NCBI RefSeq assembly: GCF_000374185.1
Contig: NZ_KB910518.1
Coordinates: 157,026-221,025, forward strand
Direction of reading: 5' to 3'
Length of the DNA: 64,000 nucleotides
Origin: Paenibacillus sp. HW567
GTDB lineage: Bacteria > Bacillota > Bacilli > Paenibacillales > Paenibacillaceae
Position numbers and translations under genes: made by a program. Shown here one piece after another: positions 33,896 to 42,851 of the stretch; positions within the stretch are counted from its first letter, which is position 1; each line of letters opens with the position of its first letter. The notes under the pieces were generated by a model. It was not told the DNA's origin. It did no database searches and saw only the letters and a program-made list of their open reading frames with translations.

Positions 33896-35116
33896 ATGGG
33901 GTTTCAAGAACCGATTCATATACTGCTTGTCGATGATCGTCCTGAGAATCTGCTGGCGCTGGAAGCAGTGCTTGAGAGCCAGCATTATAAGCTTGTCACA
34001 GCCGGTTCCGGCGAAGAAGCGCTGCGGTGTCTGTTAAGATACGAATTCGCAGTGATTGTGCTGGATGTGCAGATGCCGGGTATGGATGGCATTGAAACCG
34101 CCAAATTGATCAAAGCCAAAGAGAAAACTAAGGATATTCCGATTATTTTCATCTCCGCGAACAGCAAGGATGCAGAGCATTTATTTGCGGGATATTCTGC
34201 TGGTGCGATTGATTACATGGTCAAGCCCTTTATTCCGCAGATTCTGAAGTCCAAAATTAAAGGCTTTGTAGATATGTACCTGACCGCCAAGAAACATCAG
34301 ATGCAGTCCATGCTGCTGCAGCAAAAAACGCAGGAGCTGGAGAGAATTAACGCCGAGCTGATCAAAGCCAAGGAAGAAACGGAGCTCGCCGCCAAAGCCA
34401 AAGCGGAATTCCTGGCGATGATGAGCCATGAGATTCGTACACCCATGAACGGTGTAGTGGGCATGATTGACCTGCTGATGGAGACAGAGCTTGCTCCCGA
34501 GCAGAAGGAATATACGGAGATTATCCGTAAAAGTGCCGATACGCTAATTACCGTTTTTAACGATATTTTTGATTTCACCAAGATGAAGTCCGGTAAAATA
34601 GAAATGGAAGAGCAGCTCTTTGAGCTCCAGAACACGATTGAAGAGGTATTAAGCCTGTTTTCTGCCGAAGCAGGCAAAAAGAATCTGGAGCTGTCTTATT
34701 ATATTGATCATAAGCTGCCAGGGCTTATTTATGGAGACATGGTCCGCTTGCGTCAGGTTCTGATCAATCTGGTGGCGAATGCTGTGAAATTTACCCACCA
34801 AGGCGGTGTTTACCTGGTTGCTTCTAGTGTCCCGGCAGTTGATAATAGGCTTACGGTCGAATTTACCGTCAAGGATACAGGCATCGGAATTTCCCCGGAG
34901 AAATGCGACCGTTTATTTCAGCCGTTCTCCCAGCTAGACTCTTCTATGTCCCGCAAATATGGCGGAAAGGGCCTGGGGCTGGCCATCTGCAAATCACTTG
35001 TCGGGATGATGGGCGGCGATATCCGGGTAGAATCTACTGAAGAGAAGGGTGCGTCTTTCGTATTTACGATTCAGGCAATGATTCCGGAGGAGGAGCCGGT
35101 AAGAGGGAATGCATGA
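33896..35116 (+). CDS. Receiver-histidine kinase without sensor domain
   Basis: A 406-residue soluble protein: N-terminal receiver (about 6-125, Asp in [13 protein letters not shown]), a coiled linker, HisKA with phospho-acceptor [10 protein letters not shown] (about 180), and HATPase with [15 protein letters not shown] and GGKGLGLAI. It has no membrane segment or input domain, so input must come through its receiver or a partner. The ATG at 33896 follows GGGGGGG and lies 22 bp after the CheR-type gene. It is the likely kinase for the receiver-phosphatase upstream. Confidence 0.9.
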   Translation: MGFQEPIHILLVDDRPENLLALEAVLESQHYKLVTAGSGEEALRCLLRYEFAVIVLDVQMPGMDGIETAKLIKAKEKTKDIPIIFISANSKDAEHLFAGYSAGAIDYMVKPFIPQILKSKIKGFVDMYLTAKKHQMQSMLLQQKTQELERINAELIKAKEETELAAKAKAEFLAMMSHEIRTPMNGVVGMIDLLMETELAPEQKEYTEIIRKSADTLITVFNDIFDFTKMKSGKIEMEEQLFELQNTIEEVLSLFSAEAGKKNLELSYYIDHKLPGLIYGDMVRLRQVLINLVANAVKFTHQGGVYLVASSVPAVDNRLTVEFTVKDTGIGISPEKCDRLFQPFSQLDSSMSRKYGGKGLGLAICKSLVGMMGGDIRVESTEEKGASFVFTIQAMIPEEEPVRGNA

Positions 35117-35143
35117 TCGACTAAGCATAATGTCGTAGTTTTT

Positions 35144-35169
35144 GTTTCAATAATGCGCCTTTAGGGTTA
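35144..35169 (+). promoter_or_regulatory. SigB-type promoter of rsbV-rsbW-sigB
   Basis: GTTTCA (35144-35149), 14-bp spacer, GGGTTA (35164-35169), 35 bp before the rsbV start. The spacer equals that of the ytxG promoter. An autoregulatory SigB promoter at this place is the rule in Bacillus. Confidence 0.75.
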
Positions 35170-35204
35170 TTGGTAAAGAAAACATTTATCAGGAGAGATT
35201 GTCT

Positions 35205-35543
35205 ATGAATGCAAATAAAAGCGAAAAGTTCCATGCAATAACCGAAACTGAAGGCAGTGTATGTACGGTTTACCTAGTGGGAGAGCTTGATTTGTCGGTA
35301 GCTCCCGATTTCCGTCTGGTTATGGAGCCGCTCGTAGGAGATACAGGGCTTGATCTCGTCATGAATCTGAAGGATCTGAGATATATCGACAGCACCGGTA
35401 TCGGCATTCTGCTCTCGATTCTCAAAGCAAGACATGGAATGGATGTTAAGTTTACAGTCGCGGAAGTTCCGCCGCAAATCCAGAAGCTATTTGATATGAC
35501 CGGAATTTCGAAGTTTTTTGCCCCCCAAGAGAATTCCCACTAG
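35205..35543 (+). CDS. rsbV: Anti-anti-sigma factor RsbV
   Basis: A 112-residue STAS-domain protein. The phospho-acceptor serine lies in RYIDSTGIGILLS (about residue 64). Unphosphorylated, it binds RsbW and releases SigB; RsbW inactivates it by phosphorylation and the upstream PP2C protein reverses that. The ATG at 35205 has AGGAGAG upstream. First gene of the rsbV-rsbW-sigB operon. Confidence 0.93.
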   Translation: MNANKSEKFHAITETEGSVCTVYLVGELDLSVAPDFRLVMEPLVGDTGLDLVMNLKDLRYIDSTGIGILLSILKARHGMDVKFTVAEVPPQIQKLFDMTGISKFFAPQENSH

Positions 35544-35561
35544 GAAAGGATCGAAATAAGG

Positions 35562-36014
35562 ATGAGTGATGATGTGCAAAAAGTAGTTCTTCAGTTACCT
35601 GCGAGTGCAGAATATGTCGATATCGTCAGACTGAATTTATATGGAATCGCCTCGAAGATGGGATTCACGTATGAGGATATTGAGGATATGAAGGTTGCTG
35701 TGTCTGAAGCCTGTAACAACTCCGTCCTGTATGCTTACGGCCAGGAAGACGGCTTGGTTGATGTAATCTTTGAAGTAGGTACAAGTGCCTTGTCCATTAC
35801 AGTCAAAGATGAAGGGGAGAGCTTTGACAGTTTGGATCCATCCGAAGAACGCATGACGCTGCATGATAAAGAGCTGAATGACGTTCAAGTAGGCGGGCTG
35901 GGATTTTACTTAATGCAGGCGCTCATGGATGACGTCAGCGTTGTGAGCGATGCAGGCAGAGGGACGGCCGTTACCCTGACTAAGCGGCTTAATTTCAGCG
36001 AGGAGAAAGTATGA
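35562..36014 (+). CDS. rsbW: Anti-sigma factor and serine kinase RsbW
   Basis: A 150-residue GHKL-type kinase that sequesters SigB and phosphorylates RsbV. ATP-site motifs are VSEACNNSVLYAY (N box), VKDEGESFD (G1) and GGLGFYLMQALMD (G2). It lies 18 bp after rsbV and overlaps sigB by four bases (ATGA), so the two are translationally coupled, which keeps anti-sigma and sigma in balance. Confidence 0.94.
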   Translation: MSDDVQKVVLQLPASAEYVDIVRLNLYGIASKMGFTYEDIEDMKVAVSEACNNSVLYAYGQEDGLVDVIFEVGTSALSITVKDEGESFDSLDPSEERMTLHDKELNDVQVGGLGFYLMQALMDDVSVVSDAGRGTAVTLTKRLNFSEEKV

Positions 36015-36781
36015 ATGAAAAAGTGACTCCCCCCGAGTCCGCAAAAGAGGCGGTAAGCCTGATCCACGAATACCAGCAGACCAAAGACAATGAAATTGCA
36101 ACGGTGCTGCTCCGCAAATATGAGCCGATGGTAAAAATGGCTGCAGGCAAAATCGCCCGCAATCGTCCTGATTTGTATGAGGATTTGTACCAGGTAGGAC
36201 AGATGGCGTTAATCAGACTGCTCCAGCAGTATGACATCAGTCTGGGAATACCCTTCGAGCCCTACGCTATGAAAAGCATGATCGGACATATGAAAAATTT
36301 CCTGCGGGATAAATCCTGGTACATACAGGTTCCCAGAAGGATCAAAGAGAAGGGGGCCCTTGTGCAGCAGGCTATTGATGAGCTGATCATCAGACTAGAG
36401 CGTTCGCCTGCCATAGAGGAAATTGCCCAATATCTTGATCTTACGGTGGAAGAGACAGTGGAGGTGCTGGCGGGAAGAGAATGCTACCATTATGTATCTC
36501 TCGATTCCCCGCTCTCGCAAGAGGAGACAGGTGCCACACTTGGTGAATTGATCAGCTCCGAAGCAAATGACTATGAGACAGTGGAGAAACGTATGGATCT
36601 GCAGCAGGCGCTGGGGCAGCTTAAAGAGCAGGAGCAGCAGGTGCTGCTGCTGGCTTTTCAGGATGGAGAGTCGCAGCGGGCGATTGCCCAGAAGCTTGGG
36701 GTATCACAAATGAGCGTATCCCGGATTCAGAAGCGCGCCACAGAAAAGCTGAAGCAAATTATGGCTAATTCCTCTTACTGA
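36011..36781 (+). CDS. sigB: General stress sigma factor SigB
   Basis: A 256-residue sigma-70 family factor of the SigB/F/G group: region 2 (YEDLYQVGQMALIRLLQQYD, with FEPYAMKSMIGHMKNFLRDKSW), region 3 and region 4 (GESQRAIAQKLGVSQMSVSRIQKRA). It directs RNA polymerase to GTTT - GGGTA promoters such as those before rsbV and the ytxG-like gene. The neighbouring rsbV and rsbW fix it as SigB rather than SigF, whose operon carries spoIIAA and spoIIAB in sporulation. Confidence 0.93.
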   Translation: MNEKVTPPESAKEAVSLIHEYQQTKDNEIATVLLRKYEPMVKMAAGKIARNRPDLYEDLYQVGQMALIRLLQQYDISLGIPFEPYAMKSMIGHMKNFLRDKSWYIQVPRRIKEKGALVQQAIDELIIRLERSPAIEEIAQYLDLTVEETVEVLAGRECYHYVSLDSPLSQEETGATLGELISSEANDYETVEKRMDLQQALGQLKEQEQQVLLLAFQDGESQRAIAQKLGVSQMSVSRIQKRATEKLKQIMANSSY

Positions 36782-36807
36782 TGAAACGAATAGATGAACA
36801 TACAAAC

Positions 36808-36847
36808 AGGACATGCCTTATCCCCCGGTCAGGGTCAGGCATGTCCT
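36808..36847. terminator. Bidirectional terminator, sigB / ytxH
   Basis: AGGACATGCCT and AGGCATGTCCT form a perfect 11-bp stem, followed by TTTATG, between convergent genes. Confidence 0.85.
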
Positions 36848-36867
36848 TTATGGGTTTTACCTGAGCA

Positions 36868-37293
36868 TTAAGCTTGATCCGCAGCCTCTTTTGAAGCATC
36901 CTTCACAATAGAGGCAACATCATCCGCTGCATCGCTGACGGTTTCAGCAATTGCTGTGCCCGAGTCCGACAGAGTTGCGGCAATCTGCTGCTTGCTGTCG
37001 CTGACAGCAGTGAAGATATCGGAGGCTTTGGCGGATACATTGCCCGCTAAATCCGCAGCCTTTTCTTGAGCGGCAGTAGCAATGCTTATCGCTGTATCGG
37101 TTACGATGCCGGCGACTTCCTTCGTTTTGTCCGTAGCTGCCGAGAATTTATCCGACAACGCACCCCTTACTTCACGGCCTGGCTTTGGTGCGAACAACAG
37201 CGCTGCGGCAGCGCCCAGCAAGCTTCCGATAACAATTCCTTTCAAGAATGGGCTTCCGCTCTCTACCGGAATTTCCGGTTCTGCCTTATTCAT
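36868..37293 (-). CDS. ytxH: YtxH-like general stress protein
   Basis: A 141-residue protein with one membrane helix near 17-36 (GIVIGSLLGAAAALLFAPKPGRE, the YtxH signature) and a long Ala/Thr/Ser/Asp-rich amphipathic tail resembling late-embryogenesis-type helices. In B. subtilis ytxG and ytxH share a SigB operon; here they are split but both flank the sigB module. The ATG at 37293 has AAGGAG upstream. I did not find a clear SigB promoter before it. Confidence 0.88.
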   Translation of the reverse strand: MNKAEPEIPVESGSPFLKGIVIGSLLGAAAALLFAPKPGREVRGALSDKFSAATDKTKEVAGIVTDTAISIATAAQEKAADLAGNVSAKASDIFTAVSDSKQQIAATLSDSGTAIAETVSDAADDVASIVKDASKEAADQA

Positions 37294-37408
37294 CGCGGAT
37301 CACTCCTTATAAGTTTATTGTATTTCAGAATGGCTTAAAGTTCTTACTTGGTATATAAACTTCGGTGCAAGGGCTGAAACATTAAGGCCCCCTTGCTCCG
37401 GGCGATAA

Positions 37409-37633
37409 TTATTTCTGCCGCAGGCGGCCAAGCTCGGAGACCAGTGCTTCAACCTGTGCGATGCTCAGTCTGTCGCTGCTCATAGCCACCTCATAAATAT
37501 CGCGTATATCCTCGTAGTTGCTCACCGGGAAGGCAGAGGCTTGCATGGCCGCCGCGCTTGCCATCTTCAGCTTGCTTTTGATACCCTCGATCATGTATTC
37601 AACATTTTCCTGTGTAGGCTGGGATAGATCCAT
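37409..37633 (-). CDS. YfkK-like small protein (DUF1128)
   Basis: A 74-residue cytosolic, helix-rich protein beginning MDLSQPTQENVEYMIEGIKSK. The length and the central SNYEDIRDIYEVAMSSD segment match the DUF1128/YfkK family, of unknown function. AGAGGA lies 12 nt before the ATG. Transcribed alone, antiparallel to yyaC. Confidence 0.8.
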   Translation of the reverse strand: MDLSQPTQENVEYMIEGIKSKLKMASAAAMQASAFPVSNYEDIRDIYEVAMSSDRLSIAQVEALVSELGRLRQK

Positions 37634-37780
37634 TAGGTGTAACAGTCCTCTCTGTATATTAGTTCAAATATTCTATCATGTTTATGAAGGCAAACACCAT
37701 TTTTTTGTCTGCTCCGCTGAAATCATGTTAAATTAGAGAAAATATTCATTAGGCTTCACTAGCTGAGGGGAGAGAGGGCA

Positions 37781-38308
37781 TTGGCAATCAGGGAGCAGGA
37801 GAGCAGAAAACGCAGTAAAATGGATGCTTCCGGGCTGGTCTCCTTCTTCAAGGAGATCGCGGCCAGGCATCCGCTGGAGCAGATTACGTTCCTCTGTATC
37901 GGAACGGACCGGTCTACCGGCGATGCGCTTGGACCGCTGACCGGCAGCCGGCTGGTGGAGCACGGCTTCCCGCATGTGAGCGGTACGCTGCCGTCCCCTT
38001 GTGACGCGGATAATCTGGCTCTGCGGATAGCGGAGATTCCCGAAGGGCAGTTTATTATCGCTGTGGATGCTTGCCTGGGACCCCCGGCGGCACTCGGAAC
38101 TTTTTTGGCGGCTGAAGGCCCGCTCCGGCCGGCGCAGTCGGTCGGTCTGTCCCTGCCTGCAGTGGGGAATTACAGTGTTGCGGCGATCGTCGATCTGAAC
38201 GGTCCGCGGCCTTACCGGACTTTGCAGACCACTCCGCTGCACAGAGTGATGGTCATGGCGGGGCAAATTGCGGCGGCGGCGGCGGCCGGGTTCGGTCTGA
38301 ATTCTTGA
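37781..38308 (+). CDS. yyaC: YyaC-like spore protease homologue
   Basis: A 175-residue protein related to the GPR spore protease fold: FLCIGTDRSTGDALGPLTGS, FIIAVDACLG and SLPAVGNYSVAAIVD are the conserved segments of YyaC. It is made during sporulation in B. subtilis; activity is not established. The TTG start follows GGGGAGAGAGGG. This is the only sporulation-type gene in the window. Confidence 0.9.
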   Translation: MAIREQESRKRSKMDASGLVSFFKEIAARHPLEQITFLCIGTDRSTGDALGPLTGSRLVEHGFPHVSGTLPSPCDADNLALRIAEIPEGQFIIAVDACLGPPAALGTFLAAEGPLRPAQSVGLSLPAVGNYSVAAIVDLNGPRPYRTLQTTPLHRVMVMAGQIAAAAAAGFGLNS

Positions 38309-38426
38309 GAGCGTTTCAAGCGGGACAATTCTGCTTAAATAATGTAGACAAGCCAACCGGCTCAAACCACGGATCATCTTGGTTGCTCGAGTGCAGTTAG
38401 CTATCTGTAGAAGGAGGGAAGCCGTC

Positions 38427-39212
38427 ATGGAAAATGTTCGTTATGAGGGATACAATATTAGTTACAGTGATCAGGGTGCAGGTGAGGTTATTGTACTGCT
38501 GCACGGCTTCTGTGGAAGCTCTGGCTATTGGGAGCAGGTTATTCCGCTCCTAAGCAGCGATTATCGGGTGATTGCTCTGGATTTGCGCGGCCACGGAGGC
38601 TCGGATGCTCCGCTTGGGGCTTACAGTGTAGACCAGATGGCTGATGATGTGCTGGCTCTGCTGAATGTGCTGGAGATTTCTGAGTGCTACCTGCTTGGAC
38701 ATTCCCTTGGCGGATATGTCACTCTTTCCTTTGCCCAGCGTTATGCATCCCGCTTGAAGGGATTCGGGCTGGTTCACTCCACAGGCTACCCGGATAGTGA
38801 GGCGGCTAAGGAGAACCGGCTGAAGAGTGTGAGCACCATTCAGAATGAAGGGATTTTCGCATTCGTGGATGGGCTGATTCCTGGTCTTTTTGCGGCAGGC
38901 GCTGCTCCGCAGTTGCTGGAGCGTGCGAAGGAGATCGGCTACAGAACACCTCCCCAAGGGGCGGCAGGCGCCGCCATGGCGATGCGTGAGCGGATCGACC
39001 GCCGTGACGTCATCTCAGCCACTGTACTGCCGGTGCTGCTTGTTGCCGGTGCAGAGGACAGCAAGGTATCGCCTGAACGGATCTTCACCTCGGATCATCC
39101 GAATGTGAGCCAGGTGACCATTTCCGGAGTAGGTCACATGAGTATGTACGAAGCGCCGGAACGCCTGGCGGAAATCATCAAGGATTTCGTACATGCAGCG
39201 GTTAAGAAATAA
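38427..39212 (+). CDS. Alpha/beta hydrolase
   Basis: A 261-residue cytosolic hydrolase with the alpha/beta fold. The oxyanion HGFCGSSGYW motif (about 27-36), nucleophile GHSLGG (about 92), acid in VAGAEDSKV and base in SGVGHMSMYE are all present. The substrate is unknown; esters or lactones are typical. AAGGAGG precedes the ATG at 38427; an upstream in-frame start lacks a site. Confidence 0.92.
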   Translation: MENVRYEGYNISYSDQGAGEVIVLLHGFCGSSGYWEQVIPLLSSDYRVIALDLRGHGGSDAPLGAYSVDQMADDVLALLNVLEISECYLLGHSLGGYVTLSFAQRYASRLKGFGLVHSTGYPDSEAAKENRLKSVSTIQNEGIFAFVDGLIPGLFAAGAAPQLLERAKEIGYRTPPQGAAGAAMAMRERIDRRDVISATVLPVLLVAGAEDSKVSPERIFTSDHPNVSQVTISGVGHMSMYEAPERLAEIIKDFVHAAVKK

Positions 39213-39258
39213 TCACATGAGAGAAGCGGAGCGTACTAACGCCCGTGCTAATAATGCA

Positions 39259-39302
39259 AAAGAGGCAGCTCCCGCCGAATCCGGCGTGGCTGCTTCTTTG
39301 TT
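39259..39302. terminator. Bidirectional terminator, hydrolase / MFS gene
   Basis: AAAGAGGCAGC pairs with GCTGCTTCTTT (one G-T), with an inner CGCC/GGCG stem, between convergent genes. Confidence 0.8.
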
Positions 39303-40592
39303 TCACTGGAACTTGCGGATAGCCGGAATGCAGAGCACAAGAGCAACACAGGCCATACACAGTCCCGAAAAAATATAGATCGTCGCTACGCCCCCAATAA
39401 GATCGGCCAGCCAGCCCACCAGAATGTAGCCTACCGGCAGGAGTGCGAAGGAGCCCAGCAAGTCCAGACTGGCTACGCGTCCGAAGGCTTCCTGCGGAAC
39501 GAGCTCCTGCAGGCTGATCTCCCAGACTAGGCCGAAGATCATCAGTCCGAAGCCTTCAAGGGCAAACAAGGCGACCGCACCCGCAGCAGAGGGGGCGAAG
39601 GGCAGCAGGAACATAGCCAGCCCGCTTACAAAGACCCCGCCGTAAGCCATTTTTCCGCGGTGGCTCCACTTGTTCCTCATGCCGAACAGCAGACCTGCCG
39701 CAATAGCACCGGCACCGGAGAAGGTGACGGCAAGCCCGTATACGTAAGGTTCCCAGCCATGATGTACCTTAAAAAGCCAAGGCACAAGAATACTGCTGAT
39801 GCCGGCATAGCAAATGTTAATGAATGAAAAGGCCAGAATCGTAATCCATAGCCAGGGATGGCTGCGCAATACGGCGATCCCTTCCTTGAAATCCTCCTTC
39901 CAGTGAGGGGTGGAGGGGGCTTCTGCGGTTGCAAGGGAGTGTTCTTTCCGCTGTAATCGGGAGACGAGAACTTTGCGCAGTTGGATGAGGCAGACCAGTG
40001 AAAACAAGTAGGTAAACGCATCAAGTCCAAAGCCAACGCCTGCCGACAGGTGGGTAATGAGCAGCCCGCCGAGCACAGGGCCAATCAGACGGATGGTCTG
40101 TGTAGTCATTTGCGTCAGGGAATTGGCGGCAATACGGATATCCGGGGTAAATACGGTGGCACGGACTGCGGCATAAGCAGGCTGGAAGAGACCGTCAAGT
40201 AAACCGTAGCAGCCGACCAATACCAGCAGCAGCGGGATGGTAAGCAGCCCGGAGAGTGAGAGCACAGCCGTCAGGAGCATGATGGAGGCACGAAAAATAT
40301 CCGCCAGCATCATAATTTTCACCCGGTCATACCGGTCTACAATGTGGCCGGAAATCGGCAGCATGATTACATTAGGCAGCATGTATACCGCCATGACGAA
40401 ACCCATTGTTGTAGTAGAACCAGTCAGGGAATACACCAGAACGGGCAGAATCACCATCGTCACCGAGCTTCCCAGAAAGGAAATCAGATGTCCGAGCCAT
40501 AGCAAAGGAAACGCCCGCGATTTGGCAAAAGGTGCGGCAAAGCTGCGCAACGGACTACCTTTAGCTTGTTCAGAGGTGCTCTCGGGGATCAT
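39303..40592 (-). CDS. MFS exporter (MFS_3 / DHA3-like)
   Basis: A 429-residue 12-helix transporter. The opening LWLGHLISFLGSSVTMVILPVLVYSLTGS, the GHIVDRYDRVKIMMLAD loop between helices 2 and 3 and the ARATVFTPDIRIAANSL segment are characteristic of drug- or macrolide-efflux-like MFS_3 proteins. The start overlaps the upstream ArsR-like gene by 23 bp, so the regulator and exporter are one unit and the exporter is probably induced by its own substrate. Confidence 0.92.
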   Translation of the reverse strand: MIPESTSEQAKGSPLRSFAAPFAKSRAFPLLWLGHLISFLGSSVTMVILPVLVYSLTGSTTTMGFVMAVYMLPNVIMLPISGHIVDRYDRVKIMMLADIFRASIMLLTAVLSLSGLLTIPLLLVLVGCYGLLDGLFQPAYAAVRATVFTPDIRIAANSLTQMTTQTIRLIGPVLGGLLITHLSAGVGFGLDAFTYLFSLVCLIQLRKVLVSRLQRKEHSLATAEAPSTPHWKEDFKEGIAVLRSHPWLWITILAFSFINICYAGISSILVPWLFKVHHGWEPYVYGLAVTFSGAGAIAAGLLFGMRNKWSHRGKMAYGGVFVSGLAMFLLPFAPSAAGAVALFALEGFGLMIFGLVWEISLQELVPQEAFGRVASLDLLGSFALLPVGYILVGWLADLIGGVATIYIFSGLCMACVALVLCIPAIRKFQ

Positions 40593-41103
40593 CTTGGTAC
40601 CTCACCTCCGAATTTATAACGGACTCCTCTGGGCTCAAGCGCCCGACGATGACCTCGACGCCATACTCTTCGCCTTGTGTGACTTTGGATTCCCAGGAAG
40701 AGAGGAACTCCATGATCTCCTTCCGGAACTGTTCCAGCTCGCTGGACGATAAAGTCAGTCTGGTTGAGGCATGGTTCACCATATCCTCTTGTCTGAACGT
40801 AAATCCGCTGAAGTGCTCTGAGGAGAACCAGGTTCCTTTGGAACGATAATATTTCTGGATGATGCTTCCGGCTGTCTCTGTCCTTACCAGCTCCAGCAGC
40901 CCGCCTTCAAACAGCTTGATAATATGATAATGAATGTTCCCCGGCGTCTTGCCCAGCTTCCCGGCAACTTGCTTGGAGGTGAGCGGTTCTTCTGCCAGCA
41001 CGTGCATAATTTTGATCCGCAGCGCGCTTTCGAGCAGCTTGTTTTGCTCCGGCGATACTTTCAGGGGCTGAGCTTGCCCTTGGTTATCCGCTTCAGCTTT
41101 CAT
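40570..41103 (-). CDS. ArsR-like winged-helix regulator of the MFS exporter
   Basis: A 177-residue protein with an N-terminal winged helix (about 20-90; LTSKQVAGKLGKTPGNIHYHIIKLFEGGLLE) of the ArsR/HTH_20 type and a C-terminal ligand domain (about 95-170) without an obvious Cys metal site. It overlaps the MFS gene and should control that operon in response to an organic ligand. Start support is moderate. Confidence 0.87.
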   Translation of the reverse strand: MKAEADNQGQAQPLKVSPEQNKLLESALRIKIMHVLAEEPLTSKQVAGKLGKTPGNIHYHIIKLFEGGLLELVRTETAGSIIQKYYRSKGTWFSSEHFSGFTFRQEDMVNHASTRLTLSSSELEQFRKEIMEFLSSWESKVTQGEEYGVEVIVGRLSPEESVINSEVRYQDDPREHL

Positions 41104-41346
41104 TTGAAATCCCCCTGTATGGCAGTAGTTCGTTCTGTTATGCAGTTCGATCTAAATTACAGATCAGAATGTATCCAGTATAGTTTATCCTGTATTTTTT
41201 TGTAAATGAACATTTGGGTTAACCCTGGATTTTCTGCTTCGGAAGATGCTGCAAGTGGCGCAGAGTCAAGGAATGGTTTAAGATGATCCAAAGGGAAACG
41301 TTGTGGGTATTGAACAGTTCGTTAGCCAAGGAGAGGGGAGAACAGG

Positions 41347-42024
41347 ATGTTCAGAAGAGATTACATCGTACGGATGATTGAGGATATGACCGCGATGGTT
41401 GCCAAGGTGTTTACGCTTAAGCAGGAGAAAAAGACAACAGAAGCCTTATGGGAGATTGATGAGCTGCTGAACCGGCATTTCCGTTTAAATTCCCGGCTTT
41501 TGAATTCACTCTCCGTGGAAGATATCATTGATATGTATATCTTGGGGGGCGTGGTCGAATCCGACAGGCTTCAAGGCGTGGCGCGTCTGCTCAAGGAAGA
41601 AGGCTCTATTTACGCTGCGGCTGGGGATAAGGACGCGGCCTTGTTCAGAGCCATGCGGTCACTGCATCTGTTTGTGTATGCCGATCTCCATGGCGCTGAC
41701 CGCGAACTGATGGAGATGACGAAGGAAATAGACGAGCTCCTGATGGAGACCCGGGAATATAAGATTCCGGCAAAGACGGAACGGCTGCTGTTGACCTATA
41801 TGGAATCCTTGGGCCGTTATGCCAAGGCGGAAGACAGTCTGTACCGGCTGTGGGAACATGGAGAGGCTGTGGCTTCCGAAGGAAAAGAGTTGTATGAACG
41901 GCTGCTGCTGAAGCCGGAGGAGGATTTGGCACGCGGCGGCCTCCCTGCGGAAGAGGTCAGACAAGGCCTGGCAGAGTGGGGCAGGCTTACTGCTGGGCTA
42001 AGTAAGGTGGCGAAGACTCCTTGA
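41347..42024 (+). CDS. DUF6483-like helical protein
   Basis: A 225-residue cytosolic, almost all-helical protein starting MFRRDYIVRMIEDMTAMVAKV, the opening of the DUF6483 family; the C-terminal half resembles tetratricopeptide-type helices. Function is unknown. It has an AGGAGA... site and ends in a TTGA overlap with the PhzF gene, so the two are translationally coupled. Confidence 0.75.
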   Translation: MFRRDYIVRMIEDMTAMVAKVFTLKQEKKTTEALWEIDELLNRHFRLNSRLLNSLSVEDIIDMYILGGVVESDRLQGVARLLKEEGSIYAAAGDKDAALFRAMRSLHLFVYADLHGADRELMEMTKEIDELLMETREYKIPAKTERLLLTYMESLGRYAKAEDSLYRLWEHGEAVASEGKELYERLLLKPEEDLARGGLPAEEVRQGLAEWGRLTAGLSKVAKTP

Positions 42025-42824
42025 GCACGCCAATATTTATCGTTGATGCTTTTACCGATCGCGCGTTTGCCGGAAATCCCGCTGCCGTATGCCTGCTGGA
42101 AGGACCTGTTCCTGAGTCCTTCATGGCCCAAACAGCGGCGGAGATGAATCTGTCCGAGACGGCCTTTCTCTGGCCGGAGCAGGATGGCTACCGGCTGCGC
42201 TGGTTCACGCCTGCTGTTGAAGTCAGCCTGTGCGGCCATGCCACACTGGCCAGCGCGCATGTGCTGTGGGAATTTGGGCGGCTGGCATCCGGCGCGGAGG
42301 CGAAATTCTACACCCGCAGCGGATTGCTGCGGGCGGCAAGGTCCGATCAGTTGATTTCGCTTTATTTTCCGCCGTATGCGCTTGTACCTTCCGGCCCGAT
42401 AACCGGGTTGGCGGCAGCCCTTGGCATTGATGAAGAAGAGGTGCTGGAGACTATGGCTTATGCCGACAACGTGCTGGTGCGGTTGAAGGATGAGGGTCTT
42501 GTGCGGCGGCTGAGGCCGGATTTTCCGCTGCTTGGCAACCTTCAGCCAAGAGCGATCGCTGTAACGGCGGAGAGTGAGTCGGAAAATGCCGATTTTGTAT
42601 CGCGTTTTTTTGCACCGCGGATTGGCGTGAATGAAGATCCTGTCACCGGGTCTGCGCATACCGCGTTAGCCCCCTATTGGTCTGCCAGACTGGGCCGCCC
42701 GCATTTGACCGCGTATCAGGCCTCTGCGCGTGGCGGCACGCTGCGGCTGGAAGTCACCCCGGAGCTGGTAACCTTGTCGGGCCGGGCCGTGACTGTCGTC
42801 AGCGGCCAGTTTCATGTGCAATGA
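42021..42824 (+). CDS. PhzF-family isomerase/epimerase-like protein
   Basis: A 267-residue protein with the PhzF fold, a tandem of diaminopimelate-epimerase-like halves. Segments IFIVDAFTDRAFAGNPAAVCLL, NLSETAFLWP (carrying the catalytic Glu), LCGHATLASAHVL and EDPVTGSAHTALAPYW are all present. No phenazine genes are nearby, so the substrate is unknown. The start is TTG with AAGGTGG upstream. Confidence 0.92.
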   Translation: MSTPIFIVDAFTDRAFAGNPAAVCLLEGPVPESFMAQTAAEMNLSETAFLWPEQDGYRLRWFTPAVEVSLCGHATLASAHVLWEFGRLASGAEAKFYTRSGLLRAARSDQLISLYFPPYALVPSGPITGLAAALGIDEEEVLETMAYADNVLVRLKDEGLVRRLRPDFPLLGNLQPRAIAVTAESESENADFVSRFFAPRIGVNEDPVTGSAHTALAPYWSARLGRPHLTAYQASARGGTLRLEVTPELVTLSGRAVTVVSGQFHVQ

Positions 42825-42851
42825 CAATTCTATTTTTTATGTGAAAGTGAG

